From positions 1-58,966 of the forward strand of contig CADANT010000010.1 in the NCBI GenBank assembly GCA_902789345.1: a stretch of 58,966 nucleotides of DNA, in the 5' to 3' direction. A model generated the notes under the pieces. The model had not been told where the DNA came from. It saw only the letters and a program-made list of their open reading frames with translations, and did not search any database. Below, piece by piece: positions 9,065 through 19,042 of this stretch. This DNA comes from an uncultured Ruminococcus sp. GTDB lineage: Bacteria > Bacillota > Clostridia > Oscillospirales > Acutalibacteraceae. A program made the position numbers and the translations under genes. Each line of letters starts with the position of its first letter. Position 1 is the stretch's first letter.

Positions 9065-12000
9065 ATGCTCAATCTTTTACTTGGAAGAAGCGGCAGCGGA
9101 AAAAGCCGATATTTAAGAGAAGCTGCCGGCAAATATATTGACAGCGGCAAACAGGTTTTGGTACTTGTACCTGAACAGTTTTCCTTTGAAACAGGTCTTT
9201 ATTTTCTCGACAGTGACAGCAGGGCTATAGATGAAAATGTAAAAATACTCAGCTTTACTACAATGATTAAATATGTTTTCTCGTTGGTAGGGGGGCTGAA
9301 TAAGGATTTTTTAGATGAAGGTACATCTAAAATACTTATGAGCCTTGCTATTGAAAGCTGTTCGGACAGTCTTAACCTATATAAAAAGCAAATTAAAAAC
9401 AGAAACTTTGTTGATACTATGCTTGCAACTATTAACGAATACAAAAGCAACTGCATTGTTTCTGACGATTTATTGTCTGTAAAAGCACAGGTAAGCAACA
9501 CCACACTAAAGCAAAAGCTGGAGGAAACCGCACTTATTTTAGATACATACAGTACCTTGGTTGAGGGCAGCTATACACACACGCAGGATATTTTGTCGTA
9601 TATGGCGCAGGCTATTGAAAAACACGGCATTTTCAACGGTTACGCTGTGTTTATAGATGCGTTTACCGGCTTTACAGGTCAGCAGTACCGTGTATTAAAA
9701 GCAATAATGTCACAGGCCAGTGAGGTTTTTGTGGCACTTTCTACAGAATGCAGAAACAATAGGGTAGATGATACAAGTATTCGCTTTAGAGTAACTATAG
9801 ACACCTACCACCGCATACGAGCTTTGGCTGACGCCTGTTCTCAGCAGGTGCACGAGGTATATGAACCGTTTTTAATTAACAGACGCACCGTTTGCAGTGA
9901 TTTAAAGGCTGTTGAGGAAAATTTATACGCCTTTCCAACTAAGGTATATGATATTACGCCCGAAAATGTTCATATTTATTCAGCTACAAATATTTACAGC
10001 GAATGTGAATATGTGGCCTCTGTAATAAAACAGCTTACTTTGTCAGGTGAATACAGGTATAAAGATATAGCCGTTGTGTGTCGTGATGAGGATATGTACC
10101 GTGGAATTTTGGATGTAACCTTTGAAAAATTCGGCATAGGGTATTTTATGGATAAGCCACAGAATATTAATTCTAAGCCTTTGGTTAATTTTATACGACA
10201 CGCTTTTGAGGCTGTAGGCAACGGCTTTAATTCCGAATCAATTCTTCGTATGCTTAAAACAGGCATAACTAAATACAGCAGTGAAGATATATCTGTTATA
10301 GAAAATTACATATTTACCTGGTCGCCAAAATGGAGTCAGCCCTTTAATAATAATATTAACGGCTTTAGTCTACAGGAAATGACACCGCCGGAAAGAGAGC
10401 TTTTAAATAGAATTGATGCAATAAGAGCAGATGTTTATGAAAAGCTGAAAACCTTTAAGTCGGCTGTAGAGCGAGGAAACGGGTTGGAGCTTTCAAAACA
10501 TTTGGCAGGGCTTTTGTATAATTTTGATGTTAAAAATGTAATCAAAGAAAAAATTAAAAAGCTTAAGAGGCAAAATACTCCGGAACTTGTTGACGAATAC
10601 ACAAGGGTGTGGAACAGTGTAATAAGCGTAATATCCAAAATGTCAAATATTTTGCAGTATGAAACAATGACGGGAAAAAGATATTTTGAGCTGTTTACAC
10701 TTGCTGTAAATTGTGAGCAAATTGCAAACCAACCCCTTTGCCTTGACCGTGTAATAGTAGGTACAGCCGGCAGAGCAAGGCTTAATTCCCCAAAGATAAC
10801 ATTTGTTATCGGTGCGGTGCAGGGCGTATTTCCATCCGTACCTACTGCAAACGGTGTGTTTACAGACAACGAAAGGCGCTTGCTTTTAAGCAAAAAACTG
10901 CCACTTTGCTGTGACCTTACAGACCTTGCCGCACAAGAGCAGTTTAGCGCATATTCTACCCTTGCCAGTCCGTCCCAAGGCTTGTATATTTCATACTATA
11001 CCAATACTATCAGCGGAAGCGGCGCTTTGCCGTCAACTATAGTTACACAGGTTCAAAAAATACTGCCACAGCTTAAAACAGAATTTGAGTGTGACAGCTA
11101 CAAATTCAGCGAAAATCAGCTTTGGTGCAAACAACAGGCCTTTGAACATACCATATCCGCCATAAATATACAGGACAGTAATAAACAGTTGCTGGAGGCA
11201 TATTTTAAGACAGATAAAAAATATGCCGCACTGCTTGACGGTATTTGCCAATATAAAGAAAAGGAAATGCCGTCAATAAGTTCAAGCGCCGCACATTCTC
11301 TGTATTCCGAGCATATGCGCTTGTCAGCCTCAAAGATAGAGGATTTTTATAAATGCGGTTATATGTATTTTTGCAAAAGCGGATTAAAGCTGCAAGAGCG
11401 CAGAAAGGCCGGCCTTGACAGCCGGCAGTACGGTTCAATGGTACACTACATTATGGAGAAATTTCTTAAGCTTGAAAATATTGACGATATAGTTAAGAAC
11501 ACATCTAACTACAATATTGATGAAATAGTTAAGGAAATTTCGCAACAATTTGTAGAGGAAACTTTTAAAAGCAATAATATTCCTGACAATAAAACAGCCT
11601 TTGCCTTGAAAAGGGCAGAAAAAAGCTGTGCAGTGCTTGCCAAAAGGATCGTAAATGAATTAAAGGTCAGCAAGTTTATACCAATGGATTTTGAGCTTTC
11701 AATAGGTATAGAGCGTGCTAAAAGCGACAATAAATCATTAGGCAATGCCCTTGACGAATACAAGGTAAAAACAAAGGACGGTTCAGTGTCAATTACAGGC
11801 TTTGTAGACCGTGTAGATCTATTTAAAAATCCTACAGACGGCAAAACCTATGTAAGAATTGTAGACTACAAAACCAATAATAAAGAATTAAAATTATGTG
11901 ACCTTGAAGTGGGCTTAAGTTTGCAAATGTTCATATATCTGTCAGCTATTCTAAAGAACGGGCAAGGCCTGTACGGCGAAAATTTAGCCCCTGCCGGTGT

Positions 12001-12499
12001 TTGCTATATGCCGTCAAAGGAATTTCAGGTTACTGTTGACGGCAGTATGACTGATGAAACCCAGAGTGAAGTCAAAAACTCCTTTAATAAATACTACTGT
12101 TCCAGCGGCTTGTTTTTGCGTGATGCAGATATAATTATGGCAATGGACGAAACCCTTTCGGGAAAATTTATTCCCGTAAAGGTTAAGTTTACAAAAAAGA
12201 AGGGCAAAAAGGGAGAACAACCTACCGAAACAATATCCTATCCGTATTCAGAAAAATACTTGCTTTCGGAAGAAAACGGCAAAAGTGACTTTGAGGGTAT
12301 TTTTAAAATGGTGGATGATAAAATACGCCTTATGTCGGATATGCTGTTGGACGGCTACATAAGCTCTGTCCCTACAGGAAGTAAAAACGAGCTTGACAGT
12401 CTGCCGTGCAGTTACTGCCTATATAAGAACGCTTGCAGATTTACACCGGGAATGGAAGTTAATCTTATTCCGTCATCCAAAGCAAAGGAGGAACAATAA
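9065..12499 (+). CDS. addB: ATP-dependent helicase/nuclease subunit AddB
   Basis: Subunit B of the AddAB complex, which resects double-strand breaks and loads recombinase. The 1144 residues carry a Walker A near the N-terminus (GRSGSGKSRY), a degenerate helicase core, and a C-terminal nuclease with VDYKTN near residue 930. The iron-sulphur staple is visible: a lone Cys764 in YKCGYM paired with Cys1115-x2-Cys1118-x5-Cys1124. The stop overlaps the addA start (TAATG), so the subunits are translationally coupled. ATG start after GGGGTGG. A -10-like TATAAT lies in the upstream gap without a clear -35. Confidence 0.95.
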   Translation: MLNLLLGRSGSGKSRYLREAAGKYIDSGKQVLVLVPEQFSFETGLYFLDSDSRAIDENVKILSFTTMIKYVFSLVGGLNKDFLDEGTSKILMSLAIESCSDSLNLYKKQIKNRNFVDTMLATINEYKSNCIVSDDLLSVKAQVSNTTLKQKLEETALILDTYSTLVEGSYTHTQDILSYMAQAIEKHGIFNGYAVFIDAFTGFTGQQYRVLKAIMSQASEVFVALSTECRNNRVDDTSIRFRVTIDTYHRIRALADACSQQVHEVYEPFLINRRTVCSDLKAVEENLYAFPTKVYDITPENVHIYSATNIYSECEYVASVIKQLTLSGEYRYKDIAVVCRDEDMYRGILDVTFEKFGIGYFMDKPQNINSKPLVNFIRHAFEAVGNGFNSESILRMLKTGITKYSSEDISVIENYIFTWSPKWSQPFNNNINGFSLQEMTPPERELLNRIDAIRADVYEKLKTFKSAVERGNGLELSKHLAGLLYNFDVKNVIKEKIKKLKRQNTPELVDEYTRVWNSVISVISKMSNILQYETMTGKRYFELFTLAVNCEQIANQPLCLDRVIVGTAGRARLNSPKITFVIGAVQGVFPSVPTANGVFTDNERRLLLSKKLPLCCDLTDLAAQEQFSAYSTLASPSQGLYISYYTNTISGSGALPSTIVTQVQKILPQLKTEFECDSYKFSENQLWCKQQAFEHTISAINIQDSNKQLLEAYFKTDKKYAALLDGICQYKEKEMPSISSSAAHSLYSEHMRLSASKIEDFYKCGYMYFCKSGLKLQERRKAGLDSRQYGSMVHYIMEKFLKLENIDDIVKNTSNYNIDEIVKEISQQFVEETFKSNNIPDNKTAFALKRAEKSCAVLAKRIVNELKVSKFIPMDFELSIGIERAKSDNKSLGNALDEYKVKTKDGSVSITGFVDRVDLFKNPTDGKTYVRIVDYKTNNKELKLCDLEVGLSLQMFIYLSAILKNGQGLYGENLAPAGVCYMPSKEFQVTVDGSMTDETQSEVKNSFNKYYCSSGLFLRDADIIMAMDETLSGKFIPVKVKFTKKKGKKGEQPTETISYPYSEKYLLSEENGKSDFEGIFKMVDDKIRLMSDMLLDGYISSVPTGSKNELDSLPCSYCLYKNACRFTPGMEVNLIPSSKAKEEQ

Positions 12500-15400
12500 T
12501 GGCAAATGTTAAATGGAATGCCCAACAGCAGCAGGCTATAGACGCAAGAAACGGTACAATACTTGTGTCGGCTGCGGCAGGCAGCGGCAAAACAGCCGTA
12601 TTGGTTGAGCGTGTTATACAAATGCTGACTGATAAATCGGCAAACATTAAGGCCGACCAGCTGCTTATTGTTACCTTCACTAATTTGGCGGCAGAGGAAA
12701 TGAGAATAAGAATAAACAAACGAATTACCCAACTGCTTGACCAATGTGCCGTCAACCCCAACCTGGACGAAGAATATTTGCGAAACCAACAGCTGCTTTT
12801 AGAGCGTGCACATATAAGCACTATAGACAGCTTTTGTAAGGATATAGTTAAAACCGCCTATACCCGTTTTGATATTTCGCCTGATTATCGCATTGGTGAT
12901 AACTCCGAACTAAAGGCACTGCAGTGCAATGCCGTAGAGGAGGTAGCGCAGGAGTATTATTTGCGGGAGGATTTTAAAAATATAGCCTCATTGTTTACAA
13001 CCTCGACAAATGACAATGAATTAAAAAGGTCGGTTATCAATTTTTACAGCTTTCTTTCGGCACTGCCTTTCCCTGAAAAGTGGACGGAACAGACACTTTC
13101 AGAGCTTAAAAACTCCGAAAAAGATGTTATTCATTCAAAGTGGATAAACAACATTGTAAGTGATTCTATAAATCAAATAGATTACATATCAGGCTTAATG
13201 CATAACAATACTGAGCTATTTATAAAAATGGACTCATTAGATGATGTGTCAAAGGACAACAACTTTTCACAGCAGTTTAACTCAGAAAGGCAATTTGTAA
13301 TAGATATACTGTCAAAATGCAAAACCTTTGAGGAAATCCAAAATGCTCTTTTTGACGGTAAACATTGCAGCACTTTTTTTGAAAGGCTTTCTACACCCCG
13401 TGGTTTAAGCGACGAATGTAAGGAAATTAAAGAAAGCTACAAAAGCAACCGTGAAGAGATTAAAAAAGTAATAGTTAAGTTAAAGTCTTTTTACAATATT
13501 ACCCCACAGCAGCTTGAAGAACAGCTTAAAAGAATTATTGCCGATACTGCAGTTATGCTTGAGTTTATGGGGGATTTTACAACCAAATACAATCAACTGA
13601 AGAAAGAAAAAAACATTCTGGATTTTGCAGATATTGAGAGATATACGCTTCTTACCCTGGCAAATGAAGATAAAGACGGTGAATTTGCAGTAGATGACGG
13701 AAGCAACTCAATAAGATATAACATAACCGAACAGGCAAAAACACTGTCAAAAAGCTTTAAGCAGGTTATAGTTGACGAATATCAGGATGTTAATCAGCTT
13801 CAGGACCTTATATTTAAAATTATAAGCGACAACGACAAAAATCTGTTTGTGGTAGGGGATGTTAAACAGAGTATTTATGGCTTTAGGCAGGCTATGCCGG
13901 ATATATTTATAAACAGAAAGAAATATTGCAGCAACGCACAAAACTCAAACGCCGAAAATATAGTTCTAAAGAAAAACTACAGAAGCCGTTTTGGCGTAAC
14001 CGATTATGTCAATTTTGTCTTTTCCAGTCTTATGAAAAAGGACTTAGGTAATCTTTCCTATGAACCGGAGGATTATCTTGTGGCCGGTGCTGATTACAAG
14101 GGCGAAAATGAATGTGATGTATATTTGCACCTTAATAACTTACCCCAGCGAAGCAAGCTCCACCGTGATATGGCAGAAGCAAAGTGCGTTGCAAAAATAA
14201 TCAAAGATACGGTAGGCAAATACGATGTTGCAAACGGCAACACTGTTCGCAAAGCTGACTATAGAGATATTGCCATACTAATGCGCAGTGTAAAGAATAC
14301 AAACATCTTCACAGAATATCTTGAAGAGCAGGGAATCCCGGTTGTTACCGAAACCAAAGCCTCCTTGCTGGACTGTAAAGAGGTTAGAATGATTATTGAC
14401 CTGCTAAGAGTTGTAGACAACCCATTGCAGGATATTCCACTTTATTCAACTTTGGTAAGCCCTATGTTTGGCTTTACCCCACAGCAAATAGCACAGCTGC
14501 GGAGTATAAACGGACGAAAGGGCTATCTGTATAAAAATATACTTGATGCGTCAAAAAATAACGCTCAAGTAAAGGCATTTGTAGATGACATTGAATATTA
14601 CAGAGAAATTGCCGCAAATAACCCTACCGACCAACTTATTAATATTATATACAGAAAAACCGCTATAACGGAATTTGCCGGCTCACTGGAGGACGGCGGC
14701 GTTGTACTTAATAACCTAAGGTTGCTGTACAATTATTCAAAGAGCTTTGAAAACGAGCAAAACAAGGGAGTTTCAAGCTTTGTAAGATATATAGACAGGG
14801 CAGAGGAGGCAGGTGCAGTATTAGATGCACAAACAGGTGCCAACACAGACGGTAATGCCGTAAAAATAATGACAATGCACCATTCAAAGGGACTGGAATT
14901 CCCTGTATGTATTTTGGCAAATTTGGGTAAATCCCCTGTAATGTACAGAGATAAGCTGTACTTTGACCGTGAGCTTGGCTTAGGCTTGCAGCTAAAAGAT
15001 ACAGAAACCAACGCTGTTTATAAAAGCTTTCCTTATCTTGCCGTTGTAAACAAAATGAAGCAGGACAGTGCGGCAGAGGAGCTGCGTGTGCTGTATGTAG
15101 CCCTAACCAGAGCCAGAGAACAGCTTCACCTTGTAGGCTCATATAATAATCTGCCTAAAATTGTAGAACAGCTTTCAAATGAACTGGCTATGTATAAAGA
15201 AATTTCTGTTAATACCCTTATTAAGCATAACACAATGCTGGAATGGTTAATATGCACCACACTTCTTATGAAACCGCAAAAGGGTCAAAGGGATAATGTA
15301 CTTTGGAAATACGCCTCACAAAGCTTTAAGGATAATATAGCCTTTAATCATCAATACTGTGCAACACCGTATAACGACATTTTTGTTGAAACAATAGACA

Positions 15401-16164
15401 CAGAAATTGAAGAACAAAATCAGGAGCATACAGAGGATGACTCCGACAGTGTATTTACCGATGAACACGAAGATCTTACAGCAGAGGAGGACAAATCCCC
15501 ATGCAGAGATAAAATCGATATTGAGAAGCTTGATAAACGCTTTAATATGCCATACCCTTACCAAGCCTCTGTAGATGTACCAAGCGTTGTTACTCCGTCA
15601 TCGCTTACACATTCGGAAAACAGGGCGGTTTTCTTAGAAAGGTTTTCTTTTGAAGATAAGGAAATTCTCACTGCGGCACAGCGTGGTACGGCTATGCACG
15701 CCTTTATGGAACACGGAGATTTAGTTACAGCAATGTCCTCACCGCAGTTTGAAATAAAAAGACTTGTTGACAGCGGCTTTTTGTCAGAGCAACAAGGTCA
15801 AAGCATTAATGCAGATTACATAAAGGCGTGTTTAAACACACCTATTATGCAAAGGTATATTAATTCACCTGTTAAATACAGAGAGGTTAAGTTTGAAGTG
15901 ATGGTAAAAGCCGATATTACAGGCTTTGAAAACTGCAACGAGGAACATTTACTGCGTGGCTCTGTTGACTGTGCCTTTGAGGAGGACGGTCAGCTGGTTA
16001 TAATTGATTACAAAACAGACCATGCAAAAAATATGCAGCAGCTTAAAGAACGCTACGAAACGCAGCTAAAGCTGTATAAAATAGGTTTGTCTGCAACTCT
16101 TCACAAACCCGTAAAACAATCTGTTATTTATTCCTTTTATTTGAATGATTATATTGAAATTTAG
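12499..16164 (+). CDS. addA: ATP-dependent helicase/nuclease subunit AddA
   Basis: Subunit A of AddAB, a UvrD-like 3'-5' helicase with a C-terminal nuclease. The 1221 residues show the Q-motif and Walker A at AAAGSGKTAVL (Lys31), motif II VDEYQDVN, motif III-type GDVKQSIYGFRQA, motif V KIMTMHHSKGLEFPV, motif VI YVALTRARE, and the RecB-family nuclease LVIIDYKTDHA with Asp1170 and Lys1172. An acidic linker (roughly residues 970-1005) joins helicase and nuclease. All catalytic residues are in place, so the complex should be active. Confidence 0.96.
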   Translation: MANVKWNAQQQQAIDARNGTILVSAAAGSGKTAVLVERVIQMLTDKSANIKADQLLIVTFTNLAAEEMRIRINKRITQLLDQCAVNPNLDEEYLRNQQLLLERAHISTIDSFCKDIVKTAYTRFDISPDYRIGDNSELKALQCNAVEEVAQEYYLREDFKNIASLFTTSTNDNELKRSVINFYSFLSALPFPEKWTEQTLSELKNSEKDVIHSKWINNIVSDSINQIDYISGLMHNNTELFIKMDSLDDVSKDNNFSQQFNSERQFVIDILSKCKTFEEIQNALFDGKHCSTFFERLSTPRGLSDECKEIKESYKSNREEIKKVIVKLKSFYNITPQQLEEQLKRIIADTAVMLEFMGDFTTKYNQLKKEKNILDFADIERYTLLTLANEDKDGEFAVDDGSNSIRYNITEQAKTLSKSFKQVIVDEYQDVNQLQDLIFKIISDNDKNLFVVGDVKQSIYGFRQAMPDIFINRKKYCSNAQNSNAENIVLKKNYRSRFGVTDYVNFVFSSLMKKDLGNLSYEPEDYLVAGADYKGENECDVYLHLNNLPQRSKLHRDMAEAKCVAKIIKDTVGKYDVANGNTVRKADYRDIAILMRSVKNTNIFTEYLEEQGIPVVTETKASLLDCKEVRMIIDLLRVVDNPLQDIPLYSTLVSPMFGFTPQQIAQLRSINGRKGYLYKNILDASKNNAQVKAFVDDIEYYREIAANNPTDQLINIIYRKTAITEFAGSLEDGGVVLNNLRLLYNYSKSFENEQNKGVSSFVRYIDRAEEAGAVLDAQTGANTDGNAVKIMTMHHSKGLEFPVCILANLGKSPVMYRDKLYFDRELGLGLQLKDTETNAVYKSFPYLAVVNKMKQDSAAEELRVLYVALTRAREQLHLVGSYNNLPKIVEQLSNELAMYKEISVNTLIKHNTMLEWLICTTLLMKPQKGQRDNVLWKYASQSFKDNIAFNHQYCATPYNDIFVETIDTEIEEQNQEHTEDDSDSVFTDEHEDLTAEEDKSPCRDKIDIEKLDKRFNMPYPYQASVDVPSVVTPSSLTHSENRAVFLERFSFEDKEILTAAQRGTAMHAFMEHGDLVTAMSSPQFEIKRLVDSGFLSEQQGQSINADYIKACLNTPIMQRYINSPVKYREVKFEVMVKADITGFENCNEEHLLRGSVDCAFEEDGQLVIIDYKTDHAKNMQQLKERYETQLKLYKIGLSATLHKPVKQSVIYSFYLNDYIEI

Positions 16165-16270
16165 TCCTTTATGTGTTAGAATAAATAGATTGTTCTGTGG
16201 GGCTTATTTATCATAAGTTCAGGGGATTATTAATATATTTATTTTGGAATATTGTTCGGAGGGAATAAGT

Positions 16271-16858
16271 GTGGATTATATTTCTATTGTCGGCATAGCC
16301 GTAGGCTTAGCTATGGACGCCTTTGCGGTGTCTGTATCTAACGGAGCCTTAACTAAGAACCTAAAGGTTACATATGCCCTTAAATTAGCATTGTTTTTTG
16401 GGGCCTTTCAGTTTGGTATGCCAATTATCGGCTGTCTTATCGGTAAAGCAGGAGAGGCGTTTATAACTGGTGTAGACCATTGGATTGCCTTCATTTTGCT
16501 TGCTATAATAGGCGGCAAAATGATAATTGATTATATTAAAGATTTAAAGGAAAATGAAATACCCGAAAAGCGAGACAGCCTGTCTACAAGAACAGTGTTG
16601 CTTTTGGCTGTTGCCACCAGTATAGACGCACTTGCAACAGGAATTATTCTTCCTTCGGCTGTGGGTGCAGAAACAATTCCTTTAATGCTTATAGCCGTTA
16701 CAATTATAGGCGTTATTACCTTTATCATAAGCATTGCAGGTGTTTACCTTGGCAAAGCTTTCGGCTTTTTGCTTTCAAAGCACGCAGGACTTTTTGGTGG
16801 TATAGTGCTTGTAGCTATCGGTTGTAAAATATTAATAGAGCATTTGTTTTTTCAGTAA
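16271..16858 (+). CDS. mntP: Manganese efflux pump MntP
   Basis: A 195-residue, six-helix membrane exporter of the MntP (YebN) family that removes excess Mn2+. Two internally related halves carry the acidic motifs GLAMDAFAVSVSNG near the N-terminus and ATSIDALATGI in the second half, which hold the conserved aspartates. The start is GTG 16271, with GGAGGG at 16258-16263 and 7 nt spacing; a TTG 27 bp upstream has no ribosome site. I looked for a yybP-ykoY manganese riboswitch in the 106 bp ahead and found none. Confidence 0.88.
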   Translation: MDYISIVGIAVGLAMDAFAVSVSNGALTKNLKVTYALKLALFFGAFQFGMPIIGCLIGKAGEAFITGVDHWIAFILLAIIGGKMIIDYIKDLKENEIPEKRDSLSTRTVLLLAVATSIDALATGIILPSAVGAETIPLMLIAVTIIGVITFIISIAGVYLGKAFGFLLSKHAGLFGGIVLVAIGCKILIEHLFFQ

Positions 16859-16883
16859 TTAGTGAAATATAAATAAAAAATTA

Positions 16884-16928
16884 GAGCAGTGAGTTGGCAA
16901 TAAATGTCAGCTCACTGCTCTTTTGTTT
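16884..16928 (+). terminator. Bidirectional terminator between mntP and the MATE gene
   Basis: Long stem starting GAGCAGTGAG (16884-16893) and closing CTCACTGCTC (16911-16920), extended inward by TGGCA/TGTCA. It is followed by TTTTGTTT on the plus strand and TAATTTTTTATTT on the minus strand, so it can serve both convergent genes. Confidence 0.9.
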
Positions 16929-16953
16929 AGTATAAGTGTTGTAAGTTTTTGTA

Positions 16954-17037
16954 TCAGAATTTAACAATATCCGGCCTGTCCAAATACCTAAGCTTTTTCT
17001 TATAGAGCGTTACAAAGAATATTATCGCTGTTGCTAT
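16954..17037 (-). pseudogene. Out-of-frame C-terminal tail of the MATE exporter
   Basis: Immediately after the MATE stop codon, in a different minus-strand frame, 27 codons read as a hydrophobic half-helix followed by the basic end YKKKLRYLDRPD and a TGA at 16956-16954. This looks like the usual end of MATE exporters. The expected loop between the last two helices (a Trp/Phe/Pro/Ile-rich stretch of roughly 10-12 residues) is missing at the junction. A short deletion whose length is not a multiple of three would explain both facts. Confidence 0.7.
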
Positions 17038-18308
17038 GCATTTAATTCTATATCAGCCAAAAAGTATGCCGCAGGCACTAAAACAATTAGCTGTCTTAAA
17101 AGCGATATAGCCATACTTCTCAGTCCGTGACCTGTTGCTTGGAACATAGCGGTGAAAACTATGCCTATAGCGGCAGGCAGGAAGCATATGCATATAATTC
17201 TTAAGGCAGTAGTGCCCAGTGCCATCATATTGTCGCCGGCGTTAAACATTCTCATAAGCAAATCAGGTATTGTAAGGAATATAACAACGCCTACAGCCAT
17301 AATAATTCCGGCAATTATACAGCCGTATTTTAATGTTTTTAACAGCCTGTCCTTTTTTCTTGCACCGTAATTGTAGCCCATAATAGGCAGCAAACCTTGG
17401 TTTAAGCCAAAGCAAGGCATAAATATAAATGACTGCAGCTTAAAGTAAATGCCCAATACAGTAATGGCGTCTTCACCGTCCTGACCAGGGTACTTAGCGC
17501 TGAAAATTCCGTTTACAAAAATAAGCATTACAGATGTAATAGACTGCATTATAATTGCCGGTATTGCAACTGCATAAATGTTTTTTATTGTAGTCCAGGA
17601 AAATTTAAAGTTCTTAAAGGAAATATGTATTGCGTGTTTTCTTCCAAACAACACACACAACGCTACAATAAGTGACAAAATTTGTCCGGCAACAGTTGCC
17701 ACGGCCGCACCTTTAACTCCCATATCAAAGCCAAAAATAAATATTGGGTCCAGTATTATATTTGTTACTGCTCCCACAAGCATAAAAATCATAGGGAATA
17801 TCATATTACCGGTAGCCTGCAATATTTTTTCTATGCATACCTCTATACACGAGCCAAAAGAAAATACCATTACAATTAACAGATAGTCTATGCCCATTTG
17901 CGCTATGTCGGGGTTACTTGTGTAGCTTTTTATAAAAGGTGTAACTATGGTTAAACCAAGTATAAGCATAATTATCCAGTTAAAAAAGCCAAGCAGCAAA
18001 CCATGCGTAGCCGCACTATTGGCCTCCTCCTGCTTTTTTTCACCCAGCTTTCTTGAAACCAACGAGTTTATACCTACGCCTGTTCCTACTGCAACCGATA
18101 TAAGCAGCATTTGCAGTGGGTATGCAAGTGAAACTGCCTTTAATCCCAGGCTGGTGTCCCCATGGAAGTTGTACTGACCAACAAATATGCTGTCTACAAT
18201 GTTGTAAAGCGCCTGAACAATCATTGAGAACATTGCAGGAACAGCCATAGACATTATCAGCTTTAACAATGGGGCAGTGCCCATTTTATTTTCCTTAACA
18301 TTTTCCAT
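17034..18308 (-). CDS. MATE family efflux transporter, probably truncated by a frameshift
   Basis: Cation-coupled multidrug exporter of the MATE/MOP superfamily, 424 residues with about eleven membrane helices. Family features are the N-terminal MAVPAMFSMIVQALYNIVDSIFVG and the repeat-two segment QSITSVMLIFVNGI. The frame ends abruptly at YFLADIELNA, where homologues continue into the last helix. The missing end is found in another frame just downstream (16954-17037). The start ATG overlaps the vanZ-like stop (TAATG). Loss of the last helix may or may not abolish transport. Confidence 0.85.
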   Translation of the reverse strand: MENVKENKMGTAPLLKLIMSMAVPAMFSMIVQALYNIVDSIFVGQYNFHGDTSLGLKAVSLAYPLQMLLISVAVGTGVGINSLVSRKLGEKKQEEANSAATHGLLLGFFNWIIMLILGLTIVTPFIKSYTSNPDIAQMGIDYLLIVMVFSFGSCIEVCIEKILQATGNMIFPMIFMLVGAVTNIILDPIFIFGFDMGVKGAAVATVAGQILSLIVALCVLFGRKHAIHISFKNFKFSWTTIKNIYAVAIPAIIMQSITSVMLIFVNGIFSAKYPGQDGEDAITVLGIYFKLQSFIFMPCFGLNQGLLPIMGYNYGARKKDRLLKTLKYGCIIAGIIMAVGVVIFLTIPDLLMRMFNAGDNMMALGTTALRIICICFLPAAIGIVFTAMFQATGHGLRSMAISLLRQLIVLVPAAYFLADIELNA

Positions 18309-18802
18309 TATCTCACAATCCTTTCCTTTTTATTTTTTCTTACTTTATGTACAAACAGTGCTATCGCACAGGCAAGCAGCATTCCTGTCATACAGCCGCT
18401 AAAGTCCAGCAGTATATCACTAACCTGGGCGCTTCTTCCCGGTGAGAGATATTGCAGACTCTCATCAACTACAGGTACCATAAGCAACAAAAATAATATG
18501 TGAAATACATATTTCCTAATGCTGCCGTAATATAATTTGAATGAAGATGTAACCATAACACCCAAAGCCGTAAATTCACTAAAGTGCGCCGCTTTGCGAA
18601 TAATAAAATCATTTAGCTGTGGATTTAAGTTAAGCGCCCCCAAAATCACCTCTACAGCCGACAAAACATTACCGCTTTCCTGGGCAGATATTGTGGCCGG
18701 TACCAGGGAATGCAGCCAAATAAAAGCTACAAGCAATACAGTACCTACAGTAAAAATAAGTGCTGCTGCTTTTCGCTTTTCCAACCTAATAACCTTATTC
18801 AC
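18308..18802 (-). CDS. VanZ-like family membrane protein
   Basis: A 164-residue membrane protein with about four helices and the VanZ-family core KAAHFSEFTALG, then DESLQYLSPGRSAQVSDILLDFSG. VanZ confers low teicoplanin resistance, but most chromosomal homologues have no known role. GTG 18802 is chosen because GGAGG lies 7 nt ahead; ATG codons further upstream fall within the leader hairpin or its T-run and have no ribosome site. It overlaps the MATE gene by 1 bp and is transcribed with it from the promoter at 18858-18886. Confidence 0.82.
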   Translation of the reverse strand: MNKVIRLEKRKAAALIFTVGTVLLVAFIWLHSLVPATISAQESGNVLSAVEVILGALNLNPQLNDFIIRKAAHFSEFTALGVMVTSSFKLYYGSIRKYVFHILFLLLMVPVVDESLQYLSPGRSAQVSDILLDFSGCMTGMLLACAIALFVHKVRKNKKERIVR

Positions 18803-18817
18803 AGTTTTTCCTCCCAT

Positions 18818-18846
18818 AAAAAAAGGTGCATCTAATGCACACACCT
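18818..18846 (-). promoter_or_regulatory. Terminator-like hairpin in the vanZ-like leader
   Basis: In the minus-strand leader, GTGCAT-TAG-ATGCAC forms a six-pair stem, extended across a bulge by AG/CT, and runs directly into seven T. The GGAGG for the gene follows 3 nt later. It lies downstream of the promoter, so it could attenuate its own operon. The stem is short, so this is tentative. Confidence 0.5.
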
Positions 18847-18857
18847 AAACATTATAT

Positions 18858-18886
18858 ATTTTAGTTTATATTTATTTATGTGTCAA
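18858..18886 (-). promoter_or_regulatory. Promoter of the vanZ-like/MATE operon
   Basis: On the minus strand TTGACA (18886-18881), a 17-nt spacer and TAAAAT (18863-18858). Confidence 0.75.
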
Positions 18887-18910
18887 TGATAAATTTGTAC
18901 ATTTAAGCTA

Positions 18911-19009
18911 TTGCCATTTATGTCATATATAGGCTATAATGTATAAGTCGTTCATTATGCCCGATATGCATATTTGAATATTGACTAAAATGCTTTAACA
19001 ATATATATG
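18911..19009 (+). promoter_or_regulatory. Two candidate promoters of the small exporter gene
   Basis: First candidate: TTGCCA 18911-18916, 18-nt spacer, TATAAT 18935-18940. Second: TTGACT 18981-18986, 17-nt spacer, TATATG 19004-19009. Both point to the gene at 19043. Confidence 0.6.
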
Positions 19010-19042
19010 TAGTGAGTATTTTAAAAATTAAAGGAGAAATTT

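Noticed and set aside
16165-16270. yybP-ykoY manganese riboswitch before mntP
   Set aside because: The spacer is short and lacks the conserved paired elements of that riboswitch.
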